DNA of 64,000 bases from an uncultured Pseudothermotoga sp. (GTDB taxonomy: Bacteria > Thermotogota > Thermotogae > Thermotogales > DSM-5069), in contig CALKJI010000007.1 in assembly GCA_937995655.1 (NCBI GenBank), positions 1-64,000 on the forward strand, given 5' to 3'. Each line of letters starts with the position of its first letter. Within the stretch, counting starts at the first letter, position 1. The notes below the pieces were generated by a model, which was not told the DNA's origin, did no database searches, and was given only the letters and a program-made list of their open reading frames with translations. Shown piece after piece: positions 42,414-50,942 of this stretch. Made by a program: the position numbers and the translations under genes.

Positions 42414-43249
42414 AACGTTTGCCTGTGGTAGCAGGAAGCTTCTACCCAGGATCGGCCTTAAGGCTGGAATCAACTATCAAAGAATGTTTTCTATCAAAAC
42501 TTGGCCCTGGTTACATTCCAAACAAACCCGATAAGTTACTTGAAAAAAACTTTGCCATAATCGTGCCACATGCAGGTTATATTTACAGTGGACCTGTTGC
42601 TGCCCATGCCTATGCCCAGATCACAAAATTTGGGAAACCAGAGCTTGTAGTTTTGGTTGGACCCAATCATACAGGGCTTGGCTCACAGATCGGCATTTGG
42701 GATGAAGGGGAATGGTTCACTCCCTTGGGCTCTACAAAAATCTCTAAAGATGCAGCACAGGTATTTTTGAAAAGCTGTGATGAAGCCCTTATAGACTACC
42801 AAGCACACATGAATGAACACTCGCTCGAGGTACAGCTACCATTTCTGCAATACCTGTTTGGGGAGTTTGAAATACTTCCCATATGTGTCTTTCCTGTCTT
42901 TGCCAATGTTTGTCAGAAAATAGCATCCGGTCTAGATGAACTGGCTCAACGATTCTCATCTGTTCTGTTCGTTTTTTCTACAGATCTCAACCATTATGAA
43001 AGTGATGAAATAACTAAACAAAAGGATGAAATGGCAATAGAAAAGATAGCTGAAAAGGACCCCTTTGGCCTCTACACGGTGGTAGCAAAACAGAAGATAA
43101 CGATGTGTGGCCTTTCATCAGTTGCATCTTTGTTATTCATGAAACACTTTGCAAAACCAAGACTGCTGAAGCATGCAACGAGTGGTGACGTCACAAAAGA
43201 TAAGACGCAGGTAGTTGGTTATGCCAGTTTCATTTGCGAATCAATCTGA
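42410..43249 (+). CDS. MEMO family protein (AmmeMemoRadiSam system protein B)
   Basis: A 279-residue protein of the MEMO1 dioxygenase-like fold. Its metal-type histidines are in VPHAGYIYSGPVAAHAY, VGPNHTGLG, NEHSLEVQLPFLQYL and STDLNHYES. The substrate is unknown in bacteria; many genomes pair it with an AMMECR1 protein and a radical SAM enzyme, neither of which is nearby. Its ATG overlaps the secretin stop, so it is translated with the secretion genes. Its end overlaps the convergent murJ by 20 bases. Confidence 0.88.
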   Translation: MKRLPVVAGSFYPGSALRLESTIKECFLSKLGPGYIPNKPDKLLEKNFAIIVPHAGYIYSGPVAAHAYAQITKFGKPELVVLVGPNHTGLGSQIGIWDEGEWFTPLGSTKISKDAAQVFLKSCDEALIDYQAHMNEHSLEVQLPFLQYLFGEFEILPICVFPVFANVCQKIASGLDELAQRFSSVLFVFSTDLNHYESDEITKQKDEMAIEKIAEKDPFGLYTVVAKQKITMCGLSSVASLLFMKHFAKPRLLKHATSGDVTKDKTQVVGYASFICESI

Positions 43250-44672
43250 AGAGTTCTTTGAGCTCTGAGAGTTTGAGCAGCTTACACATGAAGACGTAGA
43301 TTGCTACGCCCAAGAGCACCAGCAAGATTGTAAAAAGGCGTGACTGGTTATAAAGGGAGAAAATAGATAGGATAAAAACCATAACGGTAGAAGCCAAAAG
43401 TACCTTTGTTAGATGGATCAAATCGAATCTTGGCTTTATTTTATACACCAGATAGACCATACCAAAAAAACCTGCAACGGATGTTGCCATGGCTATTCCT
43501 GCCACACCGAGGGTCAAACCCAGCAAAAAATCTAATACACCATTGACTACAAAGGAGATAACTGTAGCCTTGAATGGTGTTTTCATGTCTTTTCTTGCAT
43601 GGCAAGCCCTTGAAAGAACAGCCATGATTGAATACAGTGGAAGGCCTATGGAATAAAAGAATAGTACAACACTTGTTCTGAGAGTATCTTGATAAGTAAA
43701 AGCACCATGTTGATATATGAGAACTATGAGTCTTTTGCTGAGCAACATTAATCCGGCCATGGAGGGCACTGTGAGGAACAAAGACAACTTGATAGAATCA
43801 AACAAGTGTTTTTCAAATTTTTCAGATTCATTCACCATCATTGGTAAAACCACGGTCGCCATGGCAACCCCAAAAACACCAAATGGCAGTTGATAAAACC
43901 TGTTTGCATACTGCATCGCCGAAACGTTGCCAGGTCCAAGTAAAGAAGCAACATTGATATCTATCAAGACGTTGAATTCCGAAACCGTCATAGCCAGAAG
44001 TGCGGGGAAGAATAACCTTAGAAACTCCCCAATACCTTTGACAGAAGGTCTGTATCTAAACCCAATTCTTCTTGACCCAGGTACCAGAGAGATGAACATC
44101 AACAGACCACCGAACGTAAAACCAAAGGTGGGACCGAGTATCTTTGTATTCAAGAGATCTGCAAAGAGTGTACCCAGAATAACACCTACGTTCATCAATG
44201 TGGGAGAGAGGGCAGGAACAAAGAAAATGTTATTAGAATTTTGTATAGCATATAAAACAGCCCACAAAAAGATAAATATCACAAAGGGTATACTTATCCT
44301 TGCAAGTGACGAAGTTAGAATCTTAGCTTCATCGTTGGCACCACTCGACAGTAGAATAGGAACGATTTGGGGAAAGATCTCAATCAAAAGGGTGAGCGAG
44401 ATGGTTACGATTCCAAGTACTGTGATGACAGAAGAAGCAAATTGATTGCTCTTGCCTTTCTCGTTGTAAAGTGGTACGAAGGCTGAAGTCATTGCACCTT
44501 CAGCAAAGGCACGACGAAGTAGGAATGGAAAGGAAATGGCAACAACATAGGCATCAAATTCAATACCTGCACCAAACTTGTGGGCAAGCAAGATGTCTCT
44601 TAGTAAACCAGTTACTCGAGAAATAAAAGTAGCTATGGCAAACAGGGCGCCATATTTTAGCATTTGTGTCAT
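43230..44672 (-). CDS. murJ: Lipid II flippase MurJ
   Basis: A 480-residue membrane protein of the MVF family with 14 predicted helices. It has the N-terminal signature FISRVTGLLRDILLAHKFGA and the charged cavity stretch FAEGAMTSAFVPLYNEK. It moves the peptidoglycan precursor lipid II across the inner membrane. Only one base separates it from the aminotransferase gene upstream. Confidence 0.92.
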   Translation of the reverse strand: MTQMLKYGALFAIATFISRVTGLLRDILLAHKFGAGIEFDAYVVAISFPFLLRRAFAEGAMTSAFVPLYNEKGKSNQFASSVITVLGIVTISLTLLIEIFPQIVPILLSSGANDEAKILTSSLARISIPFVIFIFLWAVLYAIQNSNNIFFVPALSPTLMNVGVILGTLFADLLNTKILGPTFGFTFGGLLMFISLVPGSRRIGFRYRPSVKGIGEFLRLFFPALLAMTVSEFNVLIDINVASLLGPGNVSAMQYANRFYQLPFGVFGVAMATVVLPMMVNESEKFEKHLFDSIKLSLFLTVPSMAGLMLLSKRLIVLIYQHGAFTYQDTLRTSVVLFFYSIGLPLYSIMAVLSRACHARKDMKTPFKATVISFVVNGVLDFLLGLTLGVAGIAMATSVAGFFGMVYLVYKIKPRFDLIHLTKVLLASTVMVFILSIFSLYNQSRLFTILLVLLGVAIYVFMCKLLKLSELKELFRLIRK

Positions 44673-44673
44673 T

Positions 44674-45870
44674 TTATCTCTTCTCTATATATGCTTTCAA
44701 GCCAAGTGCCATTATTCTGACAGCATCACGAAGTTTTTCCTGATCAAGTACATAGGCGATCCTGATTTCGTTCAAGCCCACGTTGGGTGTTACATAAAAT
44801 CCATCCAGTGGGGCTACCATGGTCGTCTTCCCATCTACTTGGAAATCAGAGAGCATGAATTTAACGAACTTTTCTGAATTATCTATGGGCAACTTCACAG
44901 ACACATAGAAGGCACCATGAGGTTTCTTGAAAACGGCGCCGTCAATCTTTTTGAGTTCATCATAGACCGCATCTCTTCTGTTTTCATATTCTTTCTTAAT
45001 CTGCTCTATATAGCTATCATCAAGTTTGAGAAGTCCGATCGTTGCGTACTGGGATGTCATAGCAGGGCACAATCTTGCTTGAGCAAACTTCAAAGCAGCT
45101 TGATAAAATTCCTTATTTTTTGTCAGATAAGTACCTATTCGTGCGCCGCATGAACTGTATCTTTTAGAAATACTATCCACAACGATGGTCCTGTCGATAA
45201 TCTTGTCAAAGGTCATCATGGATATGGCTTTGTAACCATCGAAAGCAAATTCCCTATAGACTTCATCGGAAATTACACACAAATTCTTTTCTAAAGCTAC
45301 ATCTGCGATAGTCTGAAGTTGTTTTTCATCATAAACAGCACCAGTTGGATTACAGGGGTTGGAAAAGATTATGGCTTTTGTCTTTGGACCTATCTTTTCA
45401 AGGAATGATTCCTTAGCAGGTACAGCGTAGCCATCCTCAGGATAGGTTCTGACGGGGACCAATTTTATACCAAGTTGTGCTGCAAAACCAGCATAATTAG
45501 CGTAAAATGGCTCCAACACTAAGATTTCGTCATCTGAATCTGCAACGACTGCCATAGCAAACAAAACAGCCTCACTTCCACCGTTGGTTACGATTATTTC
45601 TGATGGCGTGACATTTACATTGAACCTTTCATAGTACTTTGTGAAGGCTTCTCTGAGTTCCAAAAGCCCAGCAGAGTGTGTGTAAGCAACAACCTTTGGC
45701 TTGTATTTCTCTGCGTACTCGAAATATATGCTGGGTGTCGGGATGTCGGGTTGACCAATGTTCAAATAATAAATCTTTTTACCTTTCTTGGCAGCCTCTT
45801 CTGCAAAGGGTACCAACCTTCTTATGGGACTTGCTGGTGCTTGCTGAGCCCTAAGAGAGATATTCATCAT
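44674..45870 (-). CDS. Class I/II aminotransferase (aspartate aminotransferase type)
   Basis: A PLP enzyme of 398 residues. The Schiff-base lysine is in DSISKRYSSCGARIG, the cofactor Asp in VISDEVYREFAF, and the substrate region in FSNPCNPTGAVYDEKQL. The start is ATG 45870 or the adjacent ATG 45867, after GGAGGCGGG; the stop of the upstream gene overlaps as ATGA. The amino-group donor cannot be told from sequence. Confidence 0.87.
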   Translation of the reverse strand: MMNISLRAQQAPASPIRRLVPFAEEAAKKGKKIYYLNIGQPDIPTPSIYFEYAEKYKPKVVAYTHSAGLLELREAFTKYYERFNVNVTPSEIIVTNGGSEAVLFAMAVVADSDDEILVLEPFYANYAGFAAQLGIKLVPVRTYPEDGYAVPAKESFLEKIGPKTKAIIFSNPCNPTGAVYDEKQLQTIADVALEKNLCVISDEVYREFAFDGYKAISMMTFDKIIDRTIVVDSISKRYSSCGARIGTYLTKNKEFYQAALKFAQARLCPAMTSQYATIGLLKLDDSYIEQIKKEYENRRDAVYDELKKIDGAVFKKPHGAFYVSVKLPIDNSEKFVKFMLSDFQVDGKTTMVAPLDGFYVTPNVGLNEIRIAYVLDQEKLRDAVRIMALGLKAYIEKR

Positions 45871-47012
45871 GCCCGCCTCCAAATTTGCATTATGTAAAAT
45901 TTCAGATACCTCGTTTCAGATACATCGAGCAAAATAGGATGGTCTGCTGGTTGAGATCCTCTATAAAGTATACAGTTTTGAACCTTACAATCATCGGCAG
46001 CATCTTGTAAAACTTGTTCGAACTCCTGCTCTGATAAAACTTGCGTACAACAGGAACTGATCAAAATTCCTGGCTTTTTCAACATCTTCATCGCTCTAAG
46101 ATTGATCTCTTTATGACCACGCTGGGCAGAGGTTTTTGAAGTTGCAGACTTTGCAAAAGAAGGTGGATCAAGCACGACTAAGTCATATTTTTCTTGGCAG
46201 GATTCCTCTTTGAGCCAATCGAAAGCATTTTCATTTATCAGTTCGTATTTTCCATCAAAACCATTCAATTTCATCAACTGCCTGGCTATTTCTAGGGAAC
46301 GCTCTGAATAATCAACAAGTTTCACATGTTTGGCACCGTACTTGAGTAAGTGCAATGAAAAATTACCGGTGTATGAGAAGGCATCAACACATACCTTGTC
46401 GTATGCATAAGGCTGAGTAGCCTTAGCATTGAATCTTTGATCTAAGAAAGCACCTGTCTTTTGGCCTTTCAAATCTGCAGCGAGTGTCAGACCATCGGAA
46501 TGATAAAAGATCACCTCCGGTCCCGTACCATAGAGCCATTCGCATATTGGGCTCAGTCCTTCTTTCGATCTCACAGATGAATCGGACTTTTCATAGATTC
46601 CAGTGATATTCATTTTTGTTATGAGCGCCTTCACAATTAGATCTTTAAGTTTATCCATGCCAAGGGTATTAACCTGAAGAACCAAGTAAGGACCATATTT
46701 ATCAACAATCAAACCAGCGAGCCAATCCGATTCACTGTAGATCAAACGGCAGGCTTCCTCAGATCTAAATATGTATTCACGCCTTTTGAGAGCTTGCTCG
46801 ATCCTCTCTTCAACAATCTGCTGAGCAGTTTTTGGTTGAGTTGTCAAAAGACGAACACTTATCTTTGATCTTGTGTTTATATAACCACGTCCAAAGAACT
46901 TCCCATCCTGAAGAAAAATATCTACGATTTGTCCCTCTTCAAATTCTCCATCTATTTTGAGTATCTCCGTAAAATATATCCAAGGATGATAATTCCTTCT
47001 GGTTTTGTTCAA
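45867..47012 (-). CDS. RlmI-like class I SAM-dependent rRNA methyltransferase
   Basis: A 381-residue protein with an N-terminal PUA domain (HPWIYFTEILKIDGEFEEGQ) and a Rossmann methyltransferase (CVDAFSYTGNFSLHLLKYGA; then LVVLDPPSFAKS). RlmI/RlmO-type enzymes make 5-methylcytosine in 23S rRNA. The start is uncertain. TTG 47012 is the first ordinary start, but the codons just before it (GTC ATT) restore the usual family opening (RVIL-K), so an upstream rare start is possible. Ribosome-site signals are weak here. Confidence 0.85.
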   Translation of the reverse strand: MNKTRRNYHPWIYFTEILKIDGEFEEGQIVDIFLQDGKFFGRGYINTRSKISVRLLTTQPKTAQQIVEERIEQALKRREYIFRSEEACRLIYSESDWLAGLIVDKYGPYLVLQVNTLGMDKLKDLIVKALITKMNITGIYEKSDSSVRSKEGLSPICEWLYGTGPEVIFYHSDGLTLAADLKGQKTGAFLDQRFNAKATQPYAYDKVCVDAFSYTGNFSLHLLKYGAKHVKLVDYSERSLEIARQLMKLNGFDGKYELINENAFDWLKEESCQEKYDLVVLDPPSFAKSATSKTSAQRGHKEINLRAMKMLKKPGILISSCCTQVLSEQEFEQVLQDAADDCKVQNCILYRGSQPADHPILLDVSETRYLKFYIMQIWRRA

Positions 47013-47025
47013 AATGACTCGTGCA

Positions 47026-48114
47026 CTAATTTGCTCTCATCCTCTCATAAAGTTTTCTGATACTAAATTCATCGAATGTGCCGCGTGTCCACTGCATATG
47101 CTTAGCCGTCAATACCCTCTTGGTCCATTTCTCGAGTTCTTCATCAGTCATCTGCAATTTTATTTCTAAACCTGCTACTTCAATGAACTTTCTTATATCA
47201 CCGAAGATCTCCCTTATTTTGTCAACCTTCTGGGGAACCTCACTCTGTGCTTTTTGGACAACCACATCAAGAAATGCAGCTGTGGCATCTCCATGCCTGA
47301 TTCCTTTGAAAGTGCTCAAAGGATATCCAAGCACATGTGCGAGGGTTGTACTAGTCTGACTAATCACCATACCAGCTAAACAAGAAGCAAAGGACATAGC
47401 TGCCCTCGCTTCAAAATCGTTTTGATTTTCAAGGGCTCTAGGCAAGTTTTGCTTTATAAGTCTCATCGATTCAAGTGCATATAGATCGGATATAAGAGTG
47501 GCTCTTTTGGAAAGAAAACCCTCGACCGCATGGCAGAGAGCATCAAGGCCCGTTGATCTCGTTAAAGAGACACTCATGCTCATAGTGTACAAGGGATCTA
47601 TCAAGGCAACGGTAGGGAAGATCAAATCGTGTGCAAATCCTCTTTTGAAACCTGTATCATCGGTCAGAACTGAGTACTGAGTAACTTCGCTTCCTGTTCC
47701 CGATGTGGTTGGAACAGCTATTATGGGAAGAGACGAGTTATACTTACTGGCATCGTACAAATCTTCCACAGGGAGCGATCTGTTCTTCAATAAAACAGCT
47801 ATGGCTTTCGCTGAATCAAGAGGGCTTCCACCACCTACGCCAACAACAAAATCAAAACTGTAAGATTCAAGCTCTTTCACGGCTTGACGAATTTGTTCAA
47901 AAGTAGGATTCTCCTCTATCTTGTCATAGGTATAGAATTCTATAGATAATGATTTGAGCACATTCTCAATATCATCCAAAGAGCCGTTGAGTCTCGATGA
48001 GGTCTTTCCAGTTACAATAAGAGCCATTTTACCGAAATTTTTAAAGACCTCCTTATTTTTCTCAACAACCTTCTGTGAAAAGAAAATCTTTGTTGGCATG
48101 AAATACTGCCACAT
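47026..48114 (-). CDS. Iron-containing alcohol dehydrogenase
   Basis: A group III alcohol dehydrogenase of 362 residues. NAD(P) binding is by VVGVGGGSPLDSAKAIAVLL and PTTSGTGSEVTQYSV. Metal ligands are in the stretch STGLDALCHAVE and the later LAHVLGYPL and IRHGDA. It probably reduces aldehydes during fermentation. I start at ATG 48114, 8 bases after AGGAGG; a GTG at 48123 overlaps that site. Only 3-20 bases separate it from its neighbours. Confidence 0.92.
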   Translation of the reverse strand: MWQYFMPTKIFFSQKVVEKNKEVFKNFGKMALIVTGKTSSRLNGSLDDIENVLKSLSIEFYTYDKIEENPTFEQIRQAVKELESYSFDFVVGVGGGSPLDSAKAIAVLLKNRSLPVEDLYDASKYNSSLPIIAVPTTSGTGSEVTQYSVLTDDTGFKRGFAHDLIFPTVALIDPLYTMSMSVSLTRSTGLDALCHAVEGFLSKRATLISDLYALESMRLIKQNLPRALENQNDFEARAAMSFASCLAGMVISQTSTTLAHVLGYPLSTFKGIRHGDATAAFLDVVVQKAQSEVPQKVDKIREIFGDIRKFIEVAGLEIKLQMTDEELEKWTKRVLTAKHMQWTRGTFDEFSIRKLYERMRAN

Positions 48115-48126
48115 CTTGGACACCTC

Positions 48127-48807
48127 CTAAAAAGAAAGTTTATCACTTTTAGTTCGCCCTTTCTGTGAAATCAAATGTGCAATTCTCGTAGGCTCTGGTA
48201 ATCTATAAGAGGTACAACACCTCATAACAAGATCAATAGATGATCTGAGATCGATCATGTGCCCAGGTGACACAAATACAGGTTTTGACATTCTCTGAGT
48301 TCTGAGAACAGCACCTATGATCTCACCCTGGTCGTCATACAGATATTCATAATTTCCTCGATCATCACCCGGGTCTGTGTATCTACCATAGAGATGAGAC
48401 TTTGCAACACCTATCGTGGGAAGTTCCAAAAAAAGGCCCATATGGGCTGCTATACCCATATGTCGTGGATGGGCAATTCCCTGGCCATCAAACATGACTA
48501 CGTCTGGCTTTGACTGCAATTTCTCCCAAGCTTTGAGAAAGGCAGGACCTTCTCTGAAAGCAAGTAATCCCGGAACGTAGGGAAAGGAAATGGGTGAACT
48601 TTCTGCTACACATTCGACCATCTGCATAGTTCTCATATCGATAACTACTATTACAACATACCCTTGGTCAGCTCTTGGAAAGGATAGGTCCACACCGGCT
48701 ACTAAGTTGGCATTTACCAACGGTACTTGTTTTAATAACTCTCTCAACTTCAATTGCTGCTCCTTAGCCTCTTGCACCGTCAAGTCCCAAGAGTGAAGCT
48801 GCCTCAT
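48127..48807 (-). CDS. nfi: Endonuclease V
   Basis: A DNA repair enzyme of 226 residues that nicks next to deaminated bases such as inosine. The catalytic Asp is in AGVDLSFPRADQGYVV, the wedge motif is PYVPGLLAFREGP, and FDGQGIAHPRHMGIAAHMG holds the second acidic residue. The hypoxanthine pocket fits the well-studied Thermotoga enzyme. ATG 48807 overlaps the stop of the LCP gene. Confidence 0.93.
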   Translation of the reverse strand: MRQLHSWDLTVQEAKEQQLKLRELLKQVPLVNANLVAGVDLSFPRADQGYVVIVVIDMRTMQMVECVAESSPISFPYVPGLLAFREGPAFLKAWEKLQSKPDVVMFDGQGIAHPRHMGIAAHMGLFLELPTIGVAKSHLYGRYTDPGDDRGNYEYLYDDQGEIIGAVLRTQRMSKPVFVSPGHMIDLRSSIDLVMRCCTSYRLPEPTRIAHLISQKGRTKSDKLSF

Positions 48808-49994
48808 CACTTAGTCACCAGCACAATGGCATCATATGGAAAGGTTGGATAAATTCTATTTTCAGCCATCTTTTTTATGATGAACAAATACTGTTCGAAA
48901 ACATCACTTTCTGAAGACAGTTTGAAGACAAAACCATAATTAGGATATACCTTTTCTATGATCGATTTCACTTGTTCTTGTTTCCCTTTGTCGAGTATTA
49001 TGACTATGTTCCTGTCAGAACTTACCCCCACTTCTTCCCAGACAATTTGACTTGGCAAGAGATCTACTTTCTGGTTCCAAAGGTCTTGAGAACGTATAAG
49101 AAATCCTCGTGATTTATCGGGCGAACAATTGAGTAGAAGAATTTTCGGTGTCGATTTTGTTTGTGGCATATTCAAGGATGCGATAACGTTTTTGTAATCA
49201 GAAAGTTTTTGTGCATCAATTACTACATCGCCGTCCTTGTTGATCAGATAAGGAAAGGAAGCAAAACCAATACTCATATTCTTTTTCAATCTCAAAAACA
49301 GATATATCAGTTCACCTATGTCCACATTCATAGAGACACTCTTTCGCAAGCTTGAGAATATAGAAGCAATTTGAAAAACGTCAAGATTTCTTGCCTTTTC
49401 AGCCAGTTTTATGAGAACCTCTTTCTGCCTTTCTATCCTTGCAAGGTCACCCATTGCTTCTCGACGATATCTTATGTAACCAAGTAATTCATGCCCCTTC
49501 ATTTGATAGACCCCTGGCTGAAAATCTATGTGAAGATTCTGAACTGTGTCGACATACTTCATGGGTTCTTTCACCTGTATTTCAATGGGACCAAGCTTGT
49601 CACCAAGATACTTGAAGACACTGTAATCTATGATGGCATAACCGTCAAATTCGATGCTCAATAACTGTTTCAGCGTTTCCTGAAGGCCCTTCATGCCAAA
49701 CTTCTCGTACAGAGAATTTATCTTGTTTTTGCCGATTAATAGGTCTCTTGGAACATTGGTTATCAAAATCTTTCCCAGTTGGTGGTCGATAATTACTATC
49801 ATGATAGCATCGGTTCGGACCGTTTTTTCTATAACAGCATCCGTTCCTACAACAAGCAGGCAATATGGATTTTTCTCAACTCTTTTGTACAGAACCTGCA
49901 CCAACATCTGACCTGGTATCATAAAGCCAATTACAATTATTAAAATACTCATGAATAGAGCCGAAAGCAGAATAATGAAAGCAACCCTTGGCAG
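48807..49994 (-). CDS. LytR-CpsA-Psr family glycopolymer transferase
   Basis: A membrane-anchored protein of about 395 residues. One helix (about 6-26) is followed by the LCP domain: VRTDAIMIVIIDHQLGKILI, TNVPRDLLIG and YIRYRREAMGDLARIERQ hold the Arg/Asp residues that bind polyprenyl pyrophosphate. Residues from about 280 resemble a LytR_C domain. Such enzymes attach glycopolymers to peptidoglycan; in a diderm toga organism the acceptor is unclear. The ribosome site GGAGG (50007-50003) lies 8 bases before CTG 49994, so a CTG start is suggested; TTG 50027 has no ribosome site. Confidence 0.85.
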   Translation of the reverse strand: MPRVAFIILLSALFMSILIIVIGFMIPGQMLVQVLYKRVEKNPYCLLVVGTDAVIEKTVRTDAIMIVIIDHQLGKILITNVPRDLLIGKNKINSLYEKFGMKGLQETLKQLLSIEFDGYAIIDYSVFKYLGDKLGPIEIQVKEPMKYVDTVQNLHIDFQPGVYQMKGHELLGYIRYRREAMGDLARIERQKEVLIKLAEKARNLDVFQIASIFSSLRKSVSMNVDIGELIYLFLRLKKNMSIGFASFPYLINKDGDVVIDAQKLSDYKNVIASLNMPQTKSTPKILLLNCSPDKSRGFLIRSQDLWNQKVDLLPSQIVWEEVGVSSDRNIVIILDKGKQEQVKSIIEKVYPNYGFVFKLSSESDVFEQYLFIIKKMAENRIYPTFPYDAIVLVTK

Positions 49995-50016
49995 CTTTTG
50001 CACCTCCAATGGAATT

Positions 50017-50050
50017 TTACCATTCAAAGTTGTACAATGTGTAATGGTAA
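50017..50050. promoter_or_regulatory. 34-bp dyad in the divergent LCP / Mrr-pair promoter region
   Basis: Outer arms TTACCATT (50017-50024) and AATGGTAA (50043-50050) and the inner palindrome TTGTACAA (50030-50037) share one centre at 50033.5. On the plus strand TACAAT (50033-50038) is a possible -10; on the minus strand TAAAAT within the outer arm is another. The symmetry and position suggest binding of a dimeric or tetrameric regulator controlling both directions. Confidence 0.6.
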
Positions 50051-50063
50051 TGGAGTGATAAGG

Positions 50064-50462
50064 TTGTTTTTAGTGAAACTGACGATCTTCATTATCTTGA
50101 GTTTCGTATTGATCAGAATCGCAAAGCAATCAATGAAAAGTAAGAGAATACCAAAACTACAGGTACAAAAAAAATTACAGGAAGATGGCTGGACCTGCTT
50201 AGCTCATACTTACTATGGCAAAAGCTGGATGGCCGTCTACAAAAAGTTGATACAAAAGCGAGTGGTTCTTGTGAATGAAAACCAACTCACATTCGATGAT
50301 CTAAGAAAAGCAGTGATCATGGCACTGTTATCGAATATTCATCAAGTGGATCTATACTGTGATCAAATCACTCCTCATGCTAAGAAAGCGCTTCGTTTGC
50401 TTTCTAAATATCAAAAGCTTCATGGAATAAAATTGGTCACACGGGAGCTTGTAAGATGTTGA
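50064..50462 (+). CDS. Membrane-anchored protein resembling a degenerate Mrr-like domain
   Basis: A 132-residue protein with an N-terminal helix (LVKLTIFIILSFVLIRIA) and a small soluble domain. I start it at TTG 50064, 8 bases after GGAG. The tail QLTFDDLRKAVIMALLSNI followed by KLVTRELV lines up with SISPKALEEALMAAALYGV and VLISRSEI of the next gene, and both begin with a membrane helix. The nuclease residues of that neighbour (Asp, Gln-x-Lys) are absent here, so it looks like an inactive paralogue. This similarity is by eye. Confidence 0.6.
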   Translation: MFLVKLTIFIILSFVLIRIAKQSMKSKRIPKLQVQKKLQEDGWTCLAHTYYGKSWMAVYKKLIQKRVVLVNENQLTFDDLRKAVIMALLSNIHQVDLYCDQITPHAKKALRLLSKYQKLHGIKLVTRELVRC

Positions 50463-50929
50463 TGGAAATAACGATAGCTATCGTCATAATCAGTTTACTG
50501 CTCCTGAGCCTTAAGGGAAGATCACCCAGGTTGTCAGATTTGCGAACAAGGTGGGCAAACGGCTTTAAAGATGGATGGACTTTCGAACAGTTCATGGCAG
50601 ATCTTTTCAACAGTCTGGGTTATAGGGCTGTAGTAACCAAAGGCTCTCACGATTTTGGAGTCGATCTGATAGTCAAGAACGGCAAGGCTACTTACATATT
50701 CCAAGCCAAGTACTACAGCAACTCCATATCACCAAAAGCACTTGAAGAAGCCTTAATGGCGGCTGCGTTGTACGGTGTCGATAGAATTGGTATCATCACT
50801 AACGCCGAGATTCCACAGGCAGTAAAAAATTTGGCTCAGGAGATCTGTAGGAAAACCTTTGTCAAAAAGGTTGTTCTGATCAGCAGATCAGAGATAGAGA
50901 AGATGCTGACAGGTGAAAAACTTATCTGA
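50456..50929 (+). CDS. Membrane-anchored Mrr-type restriction-endonuclease-like protein
   Basis: A 157-residue protein. A helix at 4-19 anchors it. Residues 42-150 form a PD-(D/E)xK Mrr_cat domain: Glu44 (WTFEQFMADLFNSLGY), Asp70 (GSHDFGVDLIV) and Gln83-x-Lys85 (IFQAKYY) are the nuclease residues, all present. YGVDRIGIITNAEIPQAVK is the usual following stretch. Stand-alone anchored Mrr proteins are found in several bacteria with unknown targets. The ATG overlaps the previous stop, with GGGAG 8 bases before it. Confidence 0.82.
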   Translation: MLMEITIAIVIISLLLLSLKGRSPRLSDLRTRWANGFKDGWTFEQFMADLFNSLGYRAVVTKGSHDFGVDLIVKNGKATYIFQAKYYSNSISPKALEEALMAAALYGVDRIGIITNAEIPQAVKNLAQEICRKTFVKKVVLISRSEIEKMLTGEKLI

Positions 50930-50942
50930 GGAGGTTTCAAAG

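Noticed and set aside
43927-44445. 172-codon open frame opposite murJ
   Set aside because: Shadow of a membrane-protein gene; no start signal and no motif.
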